Counted from the first letter of the stretch, positions 43,514 to 52,495 are shown. The stretch is 64,000 nucleotides of DNA from Actinomycetes bacterium (GCA_023394615.1 JAEXAI010000012.1:1-64000), one strand, 5' to 3'. Notes: generated by a model not told the origin, from the letters alone. Program-made: numbers and translations.

Positions 43514-44485
43514 TTAAAAACGCCAGGTGTCAGTACCAAGCAGCAAACCTCGAAGAGCAGCTCGCCTCTGCGCTATGTCCCCTCTCTCGGTTCGAATCCT
43601 ATAACCAAGTTTTCCTGCGATAATATGAGCAACAGCATCAAAAGCAGCTGTGTTGCGAATCTGGCTTTTCGTGATAACGATAAACGAGTCACGCATCGTC
43701 GACACGATATCGCGGCGAATGGCGTCTTTACCTATCCGCGCGCCTCCTGTGTGCTTTTCATTACTATCGTATTCAACTACTAAATTTGAATTCGGCCAAT
43801 ACATATCGAATTTGTAGTGACTCTTTCCCGCCCACCGTTGCTTTGTCGTCCCCATCCTGTTTTTCCAATTCAGAACAGGAAACGGCAATCCATAGCCTCC
43901 GTAACAAGTTGGCAGACACAGCAACATCACGCATATCGTTTCCATTGGCGACGCTGAATTCTCTACAATATAGGCAATTGCTATTCGCGCGACTCTAATA
44001 CCCGGCATGCCCTCTTTTTCCTCAATGAATCGTTCGAGTGAATCGAGGGTGGCGAGTTGCCTTCTCCAATACTTGTCCGAATCATCCATAGGCGCTTGGA
44101 AAGGAGACTCATCAAGCACGTAGCTACCGCAGAATTCGAATCCCAGCTCAACTGTTTTCAGAAGAGGGAGTTGCCTGGCCATTTGCGCAAGACACAATTC
44201 TGGCGAAACCACTGTTAAGCCCTTTTCGATTCTTACGAATGAGTTATCCGCTTTTGACCTTTCCATGCTATGGCATATTACCGACGCAGATGGTCTTCTA
44301 TCACCTTGATTCGAAACGATTAGATGTACGGGCAACGTGATTCCATACTGAGCGAAATCTATCCCTGCAATATCAACGCTAGGCGATGCAGGCATGTTGA
44401 TTCTGGAGCGAGAGCATCTGAGCGACTCAACATGCGTTGATCGCCAAAATTGAAGCCCTGATATGCCGTGAAGAATTATCGTCAT
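43514..44485 (-). CDS. AbiEi/DUF559-like PD-(D/E)XK nuclease-fold protein, module 2
   Basis: 323 aa, paralogue of the gene at 33128-34087 with colinear motifs: GLQFWRS, NSFVRIEKGLTVVSPELCL, LGFEFCGSY, IVENSASPMET, LCLPTCYGGYGLPFP. The nuclease-like residues are retained: D227 in KFDMYW, E238 and D240 in LVVEYDSNEKH, H245, and DAIRRDI. Identity between the paralogues is strongest in the central and C-terminal regions, so divergence is old compared with the near-identical flanking repeats. Function not known; a nicking or homing-type endonuclease is one reading, a defence or toxin-antitoxin relative another. Confidence 0.7.
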   Translation of the reverse strand: MTIILHGISGLQFWRSTHVESLRCSRSRINMPASPSVDIAGIDFAQYGITLPVHLIVSNQGDRRPSASVICHSMERSKADNSFVRIEKGLTVVSPELCLAQMARQLPLLKTVELGFEFCGSYVLDESPFQAPMDDSDKYWRRQLATLDSLERFIEEKEGMPGIRVARIAIAYIVENSASPMETICVMLLCLPTCYGGYGLPFPVLNWKNRMGTTKQRWAGKSHYKFDMYWPNSNLVVEYDSNEKHTGGARIGKDAIRRDIVSTMRDSFIVITKSQIRNTAAFDAVAHIIAGKLGYRIRTERGDIAQRRAALRGLLLGTDTWRF

Positions 44486-44506
44486 ACGAGCAGGATAGCT
44501 GGAAAC

Positions 44507-44561
44507 CCTTTCGAAAGTCTTTCAAAAGTCTTTCAAAAGTCTTTCATAAACCTTTCAGAAA
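44507..44561 (-). promoter_or_regulatory. 11-bp phased repeat array upstream of nuclease gene 2
   Basis: Five units at 44507, 44518, 44529, 44540 and 44551 (YCTTTCRAAAG type) exactly 11 bp apart, with a degenerate sixth. The first starts 22 nt from the start codon. The unit CCTTTCAGAAA is shared exactly with the module 1 array. Confidence 0.75.
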
Positions 44562-44730
44562 CCTAACAACACGCGCAGCATCACATAAAAAGGTCTCGTC
44601 ATCAAGTTGCGGGGAGGCTCATGAGGGGCTATTCATAAGAAACCATTCTAAGAAACTAGCTGAGGTTGACACGTTGAAGAAAACCGAGCAAAGCCAACGA
44701 GCTAGAATACTGGCATTTAACCGATAAAAC
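44562..44730. other. Gene-free DNA between the array and the module 2 right repeat
   Basis: About 170 bp with no ORF, hairpin or repeat I could support. Confidence 0.4.
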
Positions 44731-45014
44731 GAGGATGCGGCAGTTTTCTTGGAGCACTTGCGCGGCCTACTGATTGTGTGCAATCTCCTACAAATATACC
44801 CTTCCAGAAAAGTTTTCGATTTTCGAAACAGAAAAACGGCGAGCAACCGAAGTAAAGTACGACGCGGATGCCGTATTCGAAACCAAAAAGCTCAATAGCC
44901 GGTATTTGCCTTACGTTATCGCAGGTCACAAAATGTCTTGTCGAATAGAAGCGAAGGGGGTTCGTACTTTACTTCGTTTACTTGGCGTTTTTCTGTTTCC
45001 AAATCGCAAAATGC
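44731..45014. repeat. Inverted-repeat-bearing direct repeat, module 2 right copy
   Basis: Same length and orientation as 43150-43433 with six substitutions. Lies 245 bp upstream of the nuclease start codon. Confidence 0.93.
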
Positions 45015-45129
45015 ACTGAAATCATGCAGCGCGGTCTAAAAGACACGCTTCACAGCCATAGTGCATACCTGTTGCGAGACAAATCCTCGGTTGTTTAGTT
45101 GTCGATAGAAGACTGCATAACTTGCACGG

Positions 45130-45226
45130 TTGCAAATATAGACTTGTCGGGTCGCGAATATGAACTTGTCGGGTTGCAAATATAGACTTGTCGGGTCGCG
45201 AATATGGACTTGTACGGTTGCGAATA
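45130..45226. repeat. 22-bp tandem repeat, about 4.4 copies
   Basis: Units alternate between two forms, TTGCAAATATAGACTTGTCG and TCGCGAATATGRACTTGTCG, each 22 bp. Found downstream of the GT2 gene stop, between it and module 2. Confidence 0.88.
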
Positions 45227-45274
45227 ATATTTCACGCGTTTACCGATTATGAATTGGAGTCATCCCTAGAATCT

Positions 45275-46297
45275 CTAGTTGAACTTGAAGATTTTCTGCG
45301 CTACGTGATAGCCACCCAAACCGATACGTCGACCCAACTCGGTAGGAAGATTCATGCTCACATTTAGCGCATTTCGCCTAACATGACGATAAAGACGAGG
45401 GTTTTTCTGCTCCAGGTAGTTCCAAATATCCTCGCGCTTTTCTTCAGATTCCGGCGTTTTATCCATGCGCAGAAACACACTGCAGATGCACATCATCATG
45501 GACAGGTAGTTCTCCATGTATTTTTCCAGTTTGTGACTCGACACGTCATCGGGCAAGTCCACCACGTCGACCATGATGCGGGTCACGCGAAGCTGCTGGT
45601 CAATGCGCGAGAGCATGATGGATTCGTTCACGCTTTGGTCGTCGCGGCCGATGAAGTAGCGATACATATCCACGTCCAGATAGTACATCGTGCGCACCAG
45701 AGGCAGAGGCGCGTAGACAAAAATGTTGTCCACGTAAAAGCAATGCTCGGGCAGTTTCAGACCGCTGTCGCGCAAAAGCTGTGTACGGTAAATCACCGAG
45801 TGCATGAGCAAGTACTGGCTCTGCATGAAGCGACCGATATCATCCCAGCCGAATTCGCGCCCTTCGGGAAACACGTTGCGATAATGCATGATGGTGCGAG
45901 AGTTCTCGAGCGTTTTCTCGTAGACGTAGTTCGCAATCACCATGTCTGTGGGATCTTTACGCTCGATTTGGCGGCGCAGGTATTTCATTACGCGCATCAT
46001 GGCCAGCTCGTCAAGCCAGTCATCCGAGTCGACCACTTTGAAATACAGTCCTTGCGCTTCTTCCAGGCCCCTGTTCACAGCTGATCCATGCCCTCCATTT
46101 GGCTTGATCACAGCCACGATGAGTCCTGGATAGCGAGCCTGCCAGTCCAGCGCCTTCTCCTTCGTGTCGTCTTTCGTGGAGCCATCGTCCACGATAATAA
46201 TCTCGATGTCCTCGCCGCACAGCAAAAGCGATTCAACGCATTTGTCCATATAGGCCGACGAATTGTAACAGGGCACTACGAACGAGATGGTTTTCAT
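45275..46297 (-). CDS. Family 2 glycosyltransferase
   Basis: GT-A-fold transferase of 340 aa. The N-terminal strand ISFVVPCYNSSAYMDKCVESLL, the nucleotide-binding DDGSTKDDT and the metal-binding VDSDDW are present; no long membrane segment is seen. Probably acts on a cell-wall or capsular polysaccharide. ATG 46297 with GAAAGG 9 nt upstream. It follows glf on the same strand with a 30-bp repeat between, so both may serve a galactofuranose-containing polymer (inference). Confidence 0.9.
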   Translation of the reverse strand: MKTISFVVPCYNSSAYMDKCVESLLLCGEDIEIIIVDDGSTKDDTKEKALDWQARYPGLIVAVIKPNGGHGSAVNRGLEEAQGLYFKVVDSDDWLDELAMMRVMKYLRRQIERKDPTDMVIANYVYEKTLENSRTIMHYRNVFPEGREFGWDDIGRFMQSQYLLMHSVIYRTQLLRDSGLKLPEHCFYVDNIFVYAPLPLVRTMYYLDVDMYRYFIGRDDQSVNESIMLSRIDQQLRVTRIMVDVVDLPDDVSSHKLEKYMENYLSMMMCICSVFLRMDKTPESEEKREDIWNYLEQKNPRLYRHVRRNALNVSMNLPTELGRRIGLGGYHVAQKIFKFN

Positions 46298-46324
46298 TTT
46301 GTTCAGCCTTTCAAGCTTTGAGCA

Positions 46325-46444
46325 CGACACGCAAGCGGGAAGAGGGATATATGCAACACGCAAGCGGGAAGAGGAGGTACATACAACACGCAAGCGGATA
46401 ACTAGGTTTTACGCAACACGCAAGCGGGGAAACAAGGTTATCTG
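46325..46444. repeat. 30-bp tandem repeat, 4 copies
   Basis: Core AACACGCAAGCGGG recurs at about 46325, 46355, 46385 and 46415 with a strict 30-bp period and variable tails. It fills the glf-GT2 gap and touches the glf stop. Confidence 0.9.
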
Positions 46445-47652
46445 CAATAATCATCAGCAGCACGTATCGTACTGGCCACAATAGTATCCATATCATAGTA
46501 TCGGTATTCCGCCAGCCTGCCCAAGGGGAAAAAGTTGGGGAGGTTGCGAACTAAACGTATATACATATCATGCTGGGCCGCATTGCGGTCGTTCACGATG
46601 GGGAAAAGTGGGATTTGGTTTTTCGGATCGTCGTATGAACAGGGGTATTCCTTCACCAATGTGGTCTGAGAACACTCCTGTCCGAAGATGCGTTTGCACT
46701 CGGTAACGCGCGTGTAATCCTCAGTCACCGTGCAGTTCACGGTTGCACACGGCAGCGCGTACTCGCAGTCTTTCGTCTCGTAAGCAAACTCAAGACTTCT
46801 ATATGGCAAACGCCCAAAGCACGACAGGAACAATTCGTCGACCGGGCCTGTGAAAACGATGGGCCCTTCAAACACGTAGTCTTTTATGATGATGGCGGAA
46901 AGCGGCGCATCCTGGCCGGGACCTTCGAATTCCATGCCGAAGACGCTTTCGGCTTCCGTATTCAAGCAGACGTCGATAAGCTCGTCGTCAATCATGTTTT
47001 CGAGCATGGCCGTATAACCGTCTTTCGGAACACCCTGATGTGCGCTGCGATAAAATCGGTCGTCGCGGGAGAGCCTGACCGGCACGCGGTCGGGCACGCT
47101 TTTGCTGATATCGCTAATGTCAACGCCCCACAGTTTGCGCGTGTAGTCCTGGTATATGTTGCGAAAGAGGAATTCAGATGTCTGGCGCGAAGCGTCATCT
47201 GTACCCGCAAGAATCACTGAAAGCGGCACTTGTGATTCCCGACCGTATTGGGTTTCCAAGGATTGAATAAGCGGAGCAGCGGCTTCTTTTCCGAAAGCCA
47301 GTTCCAGGGAATTCTCGTTGAAGGGTATAGGCAGATATGTACCATACCAGTCGGCAACCACATGGTGCTCATAAGGGTGCCATTCGCAGAATCGATTTAC
47401 GTAGTCAAAGACATCTTTGTCATCGGTGTGGAACACATGCGCACCGAAGCGGCTGACGCGTATTCCATTTGCGTCAATCTCGTCGTAGAGGCACCCGCCG
47501 ATGTGGTCGTGTTTCTCTATGAGCAGCACGCGACTTTCCACTTTTTCGGAAAGCTGCTGGGCAGCCACGCAACCCGCCAGACCAGCGCCGACAACAACGG
47601 CGTCATAGTCTTTGATATCGATTTCTCTGAAATTACGATACCGAACGGACAT
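46438..47652 (-). CDS. glf: UDP-galactopyranose mutase
   Basis: FAD enzyme interconverting UDP-galactopyranose and UDP-galactofuranose. The dinucleotide-binding loop AVVVGAGLAGCVAAQQL, IEKHDHIGGCLYDE, FGAHVFHTDDKDVFDYV and the C-terminal NFFPLGRLAEYRYYDMDT are diagnostic. 404 aa, slightly longer than usual. Implies a galactofuranose-bearing surface glycan. No Shine-Dalgarno as strong as its neighbours; ATG at 47652. Confidence 0.94.
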   Translation of the reverse strand: MSVRYRNFREIDIKDYDAVVVGAGLAGCVAAQQLSEKVESRVLLIEKHDHIGGCLYDEIDANGIRVSRFGAHVFHTDDKDVFDYVNRFCEWHPYEHHVVADWYGTYLPIPFNENSLELAFGKEAAAPLIQSLETQYGRESQVPLSVILAGTDDASRQTSEFLFRNIYQDYTRKLWGVDISDISKSVPDRVPVRLSRDDRFYRSAHQGVPKDGYTAMLENMIDDELIDVCLNTEAESVFGMEFEGPGQDAPLSAIIIKDYVFEGPIVFTGPVDELFLSCFGRLPYRSLEFAYETKDCEYALPCATVNCTVTEDYTRVTECKRIFGQECSQTTLVKEYPCSYDDPKNQIPLFPIVNDRNAAQHDMYIRLVRNLPNFFPLGRLAEYRYYDMDTIVASTIRAADDYCR

Positions 47653-47892
47653 GAACGAATTCGATGCCTTTCTGTTTCTGGAGTCTGATTGCCACGGTTC
47701 ATGCGGCTTTCGCTCGCCCGCACGCCCTTGTGAGCATCGGTGCGCTACGCGCCTGTATGCCTTTGAACGCCGATGATAACCGCGTAACTATTTTAGCGGG
47801 GGCACACCTGGCTTTCAGGTATCATCATACAAACAGGACAACTGCAATGAAAAGCGGATTGCTTGAAAATCCGCCGTGAAGAGAGGATTTTG

Positions 47893-48897
47893 ATGAGCTC
47901 CTTTATCGATTCGATGATTCAGCGCGCAAAAGTGCAGAAGCAAACTATCGTACTTCCCGAAGGCGACGACAATCGCACGTTGGAGGCCGCGGAAAAAATA
48001 CTGCAGATGAATGCAGCCGATTTGATTATTTTGGGCGATGCGCAAAATATCGTGAAAAGCGATTACAAACTTGACGGCGCGCGCATTATCGATCCGAAAA
48101 ACGCCGAGAGCAGGCAGGCTTACGCCGATAAGCTCTTCGAGCTGCGCCAGCACAAGGGCATGACACCCGAGAAGGCAATGGCGCTGATGGATGACGTCAT
48201 CTATTTCGGTACGATGATGGTGAAAGTGGGTGACGCCGACGGAATGGTCACCGGCGCTTGCCACGCAACCAGCGACGTATTGCGCGCGAGCCTGCAAATT
48301 TTAAAGACTGCGCCGGGCATCAAATCGGTGAGCTCGTTTTTCGTGATGGTTGTGCCGAACTGCGAATACGGCGATGATGGTGTGTTCCTGTTCAGCGATT
48401 GCGGCCTTGAGATACAACCGGATGCCGAAAAGCTTTCACAGATTGCCATCAATTCAGCTCATAGCTGGAAGACCTTGTTCGGTACCGAGCCCAAAATCGC
48501 GATGCTCTCGCATTCCACATTCGGTTCGGCTGCGCAGAATGCCGACCGCGACAAGGTGAGCGAGGCATGCGCCTTGGCTAAAAGCGAGGCGCCGGAGCTG
48601 CTCATCGACGGCGAGATGCAGCTGGATGCGGCCATTGTGCCTTCCGTGGCGGCCTCGAAAGCACCTGACTCTCCTGTTGCCGGCCGTGCGAATGTGCTAA
48701 TCTTTCCCGACTTGGACGCGGGCAACATCGGCTACAAACTGGTGCAGCGTCTAGCTCATGCCGAGGCATACGGCCCGGTAACCCAGGGTATCGCCGCTCC
48801 GGTAAACGACCTTTCACGCGGATGCTCGGCAGATGACATCGTAGGTGTAATCGCCATCACCTGCGTGCAGTGTCAGGCGAAAAAAGCTGCCGAATAA
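47893..48897 (+). CDS. pta: Phosphate acetyltransferase
   Basis: Converts acetyl-CoA and phosphate to acetyl phosphate. 334 aa, the short form without a regulatory N-terminal domain. IVLPEGDDNRTLEAAEKI, ATSDVLRASLQILKTAPGIKS, and the C-terminal NVLIFPDLDAGNIGYKLVQR are typical. ATG 47893 with AGAGAGGA upstream. Ends at a strong terminator and converges with ackA, rather than forming the usual pta-ackA operon. Confidence 0.95.
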   Translation: MSSFIDSMIQRAKVQKQTIVLPEGDDNRTLEAAEKILQMNAADLIILGDAQNIVKSDYKLDGARIIDPKNAESRQAYADKLFELRQHKGMTPEKAMALMDDVIYFGTMMVKVGDADGMVTGACHATSDVLRASLQILKTAPGIKSVSSFFVMVVPNCEYGDDGVFLFSDCGLEIQPDAEKLSQIAINSAHSWKTLFGTEPKIAMLSHSTFGSAAQNADRDKVSEACALAKSEAPELLIDGEMQLDAAIVPSVAASKAPDSPVAGRANVLIFPDLDAGNIGYKLVQRLAHAEAYGPVTQGIAAPVNDLSRGCSADDIVGVIAITCVQCQAKKAAE

Positions 48898-48903
48898 AAC
48901 TTC

Positions 48904-48939
48904 AAGGCCCGAACCAAAATGCGGTTCGGGCCTTTTTTT
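48904..48939 (+). terminator. Rho-independent terminator of pta
   Basis: AAGGCCCGAACC / GGTTCGGGCCTT perfect stem with a 7-nt loop and a T7 tail. Confidence 0.95.
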
Positions 48940-48981
48940 GTTCCAAGAGCGGGAATGCGAAGAACGTGTCTAGGTGCTAAA

Positions 48982-49062
48982 AACGTGTCAAACGACCCGT
49001 CCCATTGACACGTTCCTAGGTGCTGAAAAACGTGTCAAACGACCCGTCCCATTGACACGTTT
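48982..49062. repeat. Two tandem copies of the 33-bp palindromic repeat
   Basis: Copies at 48982-49014 and 49029-49062, 47 bp apart, with the arms AACGTGTCA / TGACACGTT and the same centre as the pair at 12951-13026 (one T/C difference). A half-copy precedes them near 48964. They lie between the convergent pta and ackA stops. Confidence 0.92.
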
Positions 49063-50279
49063 TAGGAGACGCGGACAATCTGGCTGCGCTCGTGGACGAT
49101 CTGGTAGGTATCGCGCGCAATCATCAACTCTTCATTTGTGGGGATAACGCAGATAATCACGTTCGAGTCATCAGTGGAAATAATGCGCTCGAAACCGCGC
49201 TGCTTGTTCTTTTCCTCATCCAACCTAATGCCCATAGGTTGCAAGCCGGAGAAAATCATTCTGCGCATCTTCTCACAGTTTTCACCGACCCCAGCAGTCA
49301 GCACGATAGCATCAACGCCGGCCATAACTGCGCTGTACTGCCCGATGTATTTCTTCACCGAGTTCGAGTACATATCGTATGCCAAAAGCGCCCGCTCGTT
49401 GCCCTGTTCGGCAGCAGCAAGCACGCTGCGTAAATCGTTGCTGATGCCCGATATGCCCAACAGACCCGACTCTTTGTTCATCAGATCGTTCACTTCTTGG
49501 GTGGAAAGCTCTTCGTGCTCCATCAAAAACGGCACAATGGCAGGGTCGACAGCACCGCAGCGCGTGCCCATCATCAGGCCATCGAGCGGAGTAAGTCCCA
49601 TGGACGTATCCACTGCAACTCCGTGGTCCACGGCTGTCATCGAGCAGCCGTTGCCCAAATGACACGTGATAAGCTTCAACTCATCGAGAGGTTCGTCCAG
49701 CAAATCGGCAGCCCGCTCAGCAATGTAGCGATGGCTTGTGCCATGTGCGCCGTATTTGCGGATACCGTATTTCTGGTAAAGCTCGTAGGGCAAAGGATAC
49801 ATGTATGCTTTTGGCGGCAGAGTCTGAAAAAACGCCGTGTCGAAAACAGTCACTTGCGGGATGTCTGGCATAGCGCTTTGACATGCACGAATACCCTGCA
49901 AGGCAGATTTGTTGTGCAATGGGGCAAGCTCTGCAAGCTCGTCGATTTTCTGCAACACATCATCATCGATGAGCACAGATTTATCGAAGTACGCACCGCC
50001 CTGCACAACTCGGTGTCCCACGGCATCTATCTGATCTAAAGACGAAATGGGGGCACGATCGCCGTTTACAAGCGTGTCTAAGACCGTATCAATTGCAGCT
50101 TGATGGTCGGGAAGATAAGTTTCAATGACGACTTCGTCATCTTCGATGCCATGTTTATGGAAAGACTCTTTCGAGCCCACACGTTCGCAAAGGCCCTTCG
50201 CGATGACTTTCTCAGTTTCAACGTTGATTAGCTGGTACTTCAACGATGAAGACCCTGCGTTAATCACCAAGACGTTCAA
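49062..50279 (-). CDS. ackA: Acetate kinase
   Basis: Makes ATP and acetate from acetyl phosphate. 405 aa, normal. N-terminal VLVINAGSSSLKYQLI, GHRVVQGG, FDTAFFQTLPPKAYMYPLP, HGTSHRYIAERAADLL and VLTAGVGENCEKMRRMI are diagnostic. The start is TTG at 50279, with AAGGAGG 6 nt upstream. The stop codon abuts the second palindromic repeat. Confidence 0.95.
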   Translation of the reverse strand: MNVLVINAGSSSLKYQLINVETEKVIAKGLCERVGSKESFHKHGIEDDEVVIETYLPDHQAAIDTVLDTLVNGDRAPISSLDQIDAVGHRVVQGGAYFDKSVLIDDDVLQKIDELAELAPLHNKSALQGIRACQSAMPDIPQVTVFDTAFFQTLPPKAYMYPLPYELYQKYGIRKYGAHGTSHRYIAERAADLLDEPLDELKLITCHLGNGCSMTAVDHGVAVDTSMGLTPLDGLMMGTRCGAVDPAIVPFLMEHEELSTQEVNDLMNKESGLLGISGISNDLRSVLAAAEQGNERALLAYDMYSNSVKKYIGQYSAVMAGVDAIVLTAGVGENCEKMRRMIFSGLQPMGIRLDEEKNKQRGFERIISTDDSNVIICVIPTNEELMIARDTYQIVHERSQIVRVS

Positions 50280-50400
50280 GCCTTGCCTCCTTCTCTCTCT
50301 GAAAGTACTATTTTACGAAACGCATATCGAAAATGTCCACACTCTATCGGGTATTCGGCGAGTGGAAGAGGCTGAACGTACCGGTTAACGTACCTTCACG

Positions 50401-50470
50401 CATATTTCTCGGCTGGAGTCGAGGGTGCCTGCGCATATTTCTCGGCTGGAGTCGAGGGCGCCTGCGCCTA
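50401..50470. repeat. 33-bp tandem repeat, just over 2 copies
   Basis: CATATTTCTCGGCTGGAGTC... starts at 50401 and 50434, with a partial third unit reaching the HIT gene stop. Sits between the ackA start and the HIT gene stop. Confidence 0.85.
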
Positions 50471-50815
50471 TTTCACAGCAGGCGAGTCCTCGTTCATCTT
50501 TCCGCCACCCAGTACGTGCACGTGCAAATGGTGCACGCTCTGGCACGCATCGTCACCTGTGTTCACCATCACGCGGTAGCCGGCGTCACGCACGCCCTTT
50601 ATCGCAGCGACCTTCGGCACGGCCGCAAACAGATGCCCCAGCAGATCCTCAGGCACACTATCACCGATATTGGCGTAGTGCTTTTTCGGCACAATCAGCG
50701 TATGAACGGGCATCAGCGGGTTCACATCGTCGAAGGCATACACGTAGTCATCTTCGTATACTTTCGAACTCGGAATCTCCCCCGCCACTATCTTGCAGAA
50801 TAGACAATCTTCCAT
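50468..50815 (-). CDS. HIT-family nucleotide hydrolase
   Basis: Histidine-triad protein (HinT type) of 115 aa, hydrolysing nucleotide phosphoramidates. CLFCKIVAGEIPSSKVYEDD at the start and the triad VHHLHVHVLGG near the end are clear. ATG 50815 has GGGAAG 7 nt upstream; the ATG at 50833 is less well placed. Confidence 0.94.
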   Translation of the reverse strand: MEDCLFCKIVAGEIPSSKVYEDDYVYAFDDVNPLMPVHTLIVPKKHYANIGDSVPEDLLGHLFAAVPKVAAIKGVRDAGYRVMVNTGDDACQSVHHLHVHVLGGGKMNEDSPAVK

Positions 50816-50915
50816 GTTCAGCTTCCCTTCCATATCCTTTGCCTGCTCGGACTATTCGCACTGCGCAGAGTCCGCTGATAAAAGCAATCCCAACGGGTAT
50901 TGCCTCTAGAGCGCG

Positions 50916-51185
50916 TTAAGCTTTTTGCAGCGTCGAATCCACCACGTCATCATCGGGCGATTCCTCGAGCTGACCCATCAGCACATCCACTTTTTGCTGC
51001 GCGCCATCCAAGCGCGAGCGCAAGTTGCGCAGCAGGGCCACACCACGTTCATAGGCAGCGAGACTATCTTCTAGCTCCATAGTGTTTCCCTCAAGCTGCG
51101 CTACGATACCGTCCAACTCTGCCATGGCCTCGCGAAACGTCATCTCATCGATTTTGCGGTATCCGTTTTCAGCTTGTTCGCTCAT
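50916..51185 (-). CDS. xseB: Exodeoxyribonuclease VII small subunit
   Basis: 89-aa helical subunit: FREAMAELDGIVAQLEGNTM, LEDSLAAYERGVALLRNLR. Forms the ExoVII complex with XseA. ATG 51185 overlaps the xseA stop as ATGA. Confidence 0.93.
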   Translation of the reverse strand: MSEQAENGYRKIDEMTFREAMAELDGIVAQLEGNTMELEDSLAAYERGVALLRNLRSRLDGAQQKVDVLMGQLEESPDDDVVDSTLQKA

Positions 51186-52495
51186 TGGTCTTCCTTCCAT
51201 GAAAACGCCGTCGTTTCGGCATTTGATTTCGATTCAACGCGGCAAGAAAGCTCGCCGTCAGCTAATGTCACCTGCACCTGAGCACCCACTGCAGTTTGGT
51301 CAACGCTGCGCATTATATCGCCCGCATCGTTTCGGGCCATTGCGAAACCACGTCCTAAAACCGCCAGCGGAGACAAGTCATTCAAACGCGATGCCTGCAA
51401 ACGCAGCGACTCCTCATAAGTCCCTGTGAGCGTAGCGCCACTCAGCAGCAGTCGATCACGCGTCGATTCCAATTTCATATCGTTTTTTTTCAGGTTTGCC
51501 GGTATTGCACGATGAAGGCGATCCTGCATGATATCCATCGCCAAAGCATCGTTGGAAAACAGCATGCGCGGATCGGCAAAGACAGGCCTGCTTGATACGT
51601 TGTCGCATGACATGCGAGCACGCTCGATGCGTCGCTGCAATACGGCCAGCATCACATCTGCATTCGCATCCAACTGGGCGCGAATATCCATCGCTGTCGG
51701 TGCCACCGCCTCAGCAGCCGCCGTGGGCGTGGACGCGCGCACATCTGCAACCATGTCTGCGATTGAAGTATCCGGCTCGTGTCCGATACCCGTCACAACC
51801 GGCACCGGACAAGCCGCGATTGCACGTGCAAGGCCCTCGTCGTTGAAAGGCATCAGGTCCTCGAACGAGCCGCCGCCGCGCACCAGCAGCACCACTTGCG
51901 CACCCGCGCTTTGCACGACGGTAATGGCGTCCGCCATATCACGGGCTGCACTCTGGCCTTCCACGGTAACGCCAGCCAAAAGGATACGGGCCATCGGAAA
52001 GCGTCTGCGCAGCGTTCGCAGCACATCATGCACTGCGGCCCCGCGCGGCGACGTAACCAACCCGATGACCTCGGGCATCACAGGCACGGCGCGCTTGCGT
52101 GCAGCGTCCATCAAGCCTTCGCGTTGCAGCTTTTTCGCGAGGTCGGCCACACGCTGGCGTAAATCGCCCTCGCCCGCCGGACGCAGTGCGAACACGTCGA
52201 AATTCATACGGCCTTTGGGGGCATACAAGGTGAATCGCCCAGTCAACTGCACTAATGAGCCCACGCGCAATTCAACGCCTGTTTGCTTGTAGCGGTTCAT
52301 CCACATCATGCAGGGCATGGAAGCACCTGCATCTTTCACGGTAAAATAAGCAGCCTTGTAGCCAGATTTTATCGATACTTCCGACACCTCGCCCACCAAT
52401 GTGAGCGTTACCTGCTCCAACGCACCTTTCGCGGCGGCCATAGCCTGTGATACGGTAAGTGGGCGCTTGCTTTCACCCTCGTTTGCTGAAACCAT
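51182..52495 (-). CDS. xseA: Exodeoxyribonuclease VII large subunit
   Basis: Catalytic subunit of 437 aa degrading single-stranded DNA. N-terminal OB fold (VTLTLVGEVSEVSIKSGYKAAY region), then VIGLVTSPRGAAVHDVLRTL, LLVRGGGSFEDLMPFNDE and GIGHEPDTSIADMVADVRASTPTAAAE (read in two parts), and a C-terminal coiled region ending PLAVLGRGFAMA. ATG 52495 chosen at the start of conserved sequence; the upstream extension overlaps the peptidase gene. Confidence 0.95.
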   Translation of the reverse strand: MVSANEGESKRPLTVSQAMAAAKGALEQVTLTLVGEVSEVSIKSGYKAAYFTVKDAGASMPCMMWMNRYKQTGVELRVGSLVQLTGRFTLYAPKGRMNFDVFALRPAGEGDLRQRVADLAKKLQREGLMDAARKRAVPVMPEVIGLVTSPRGAAVHDVLRTLRRRFPMARILLAGVTVEGQSAARDMADAITVVQSAGAQVVLLVRGGGSFEDLMPFNDEGLARAIAACPVPVVTGIGHEPDTSIADMVADVRASTPTAAAEAVAPTAMDIRAQLDANADVMLAVLQRRIERARMSCDNVSSRPVFADPRMLFSNDALAMDIMQDRLHRAIPANLKKNDMKLESTRDRLLLSGATLTGTYEESLRLQASRLNDLSPLAVLGRGFAMARNDAGDIMRSVDQTAVGAQVQVTLADGELSCRVESKSNAETTAFSWKEDQ

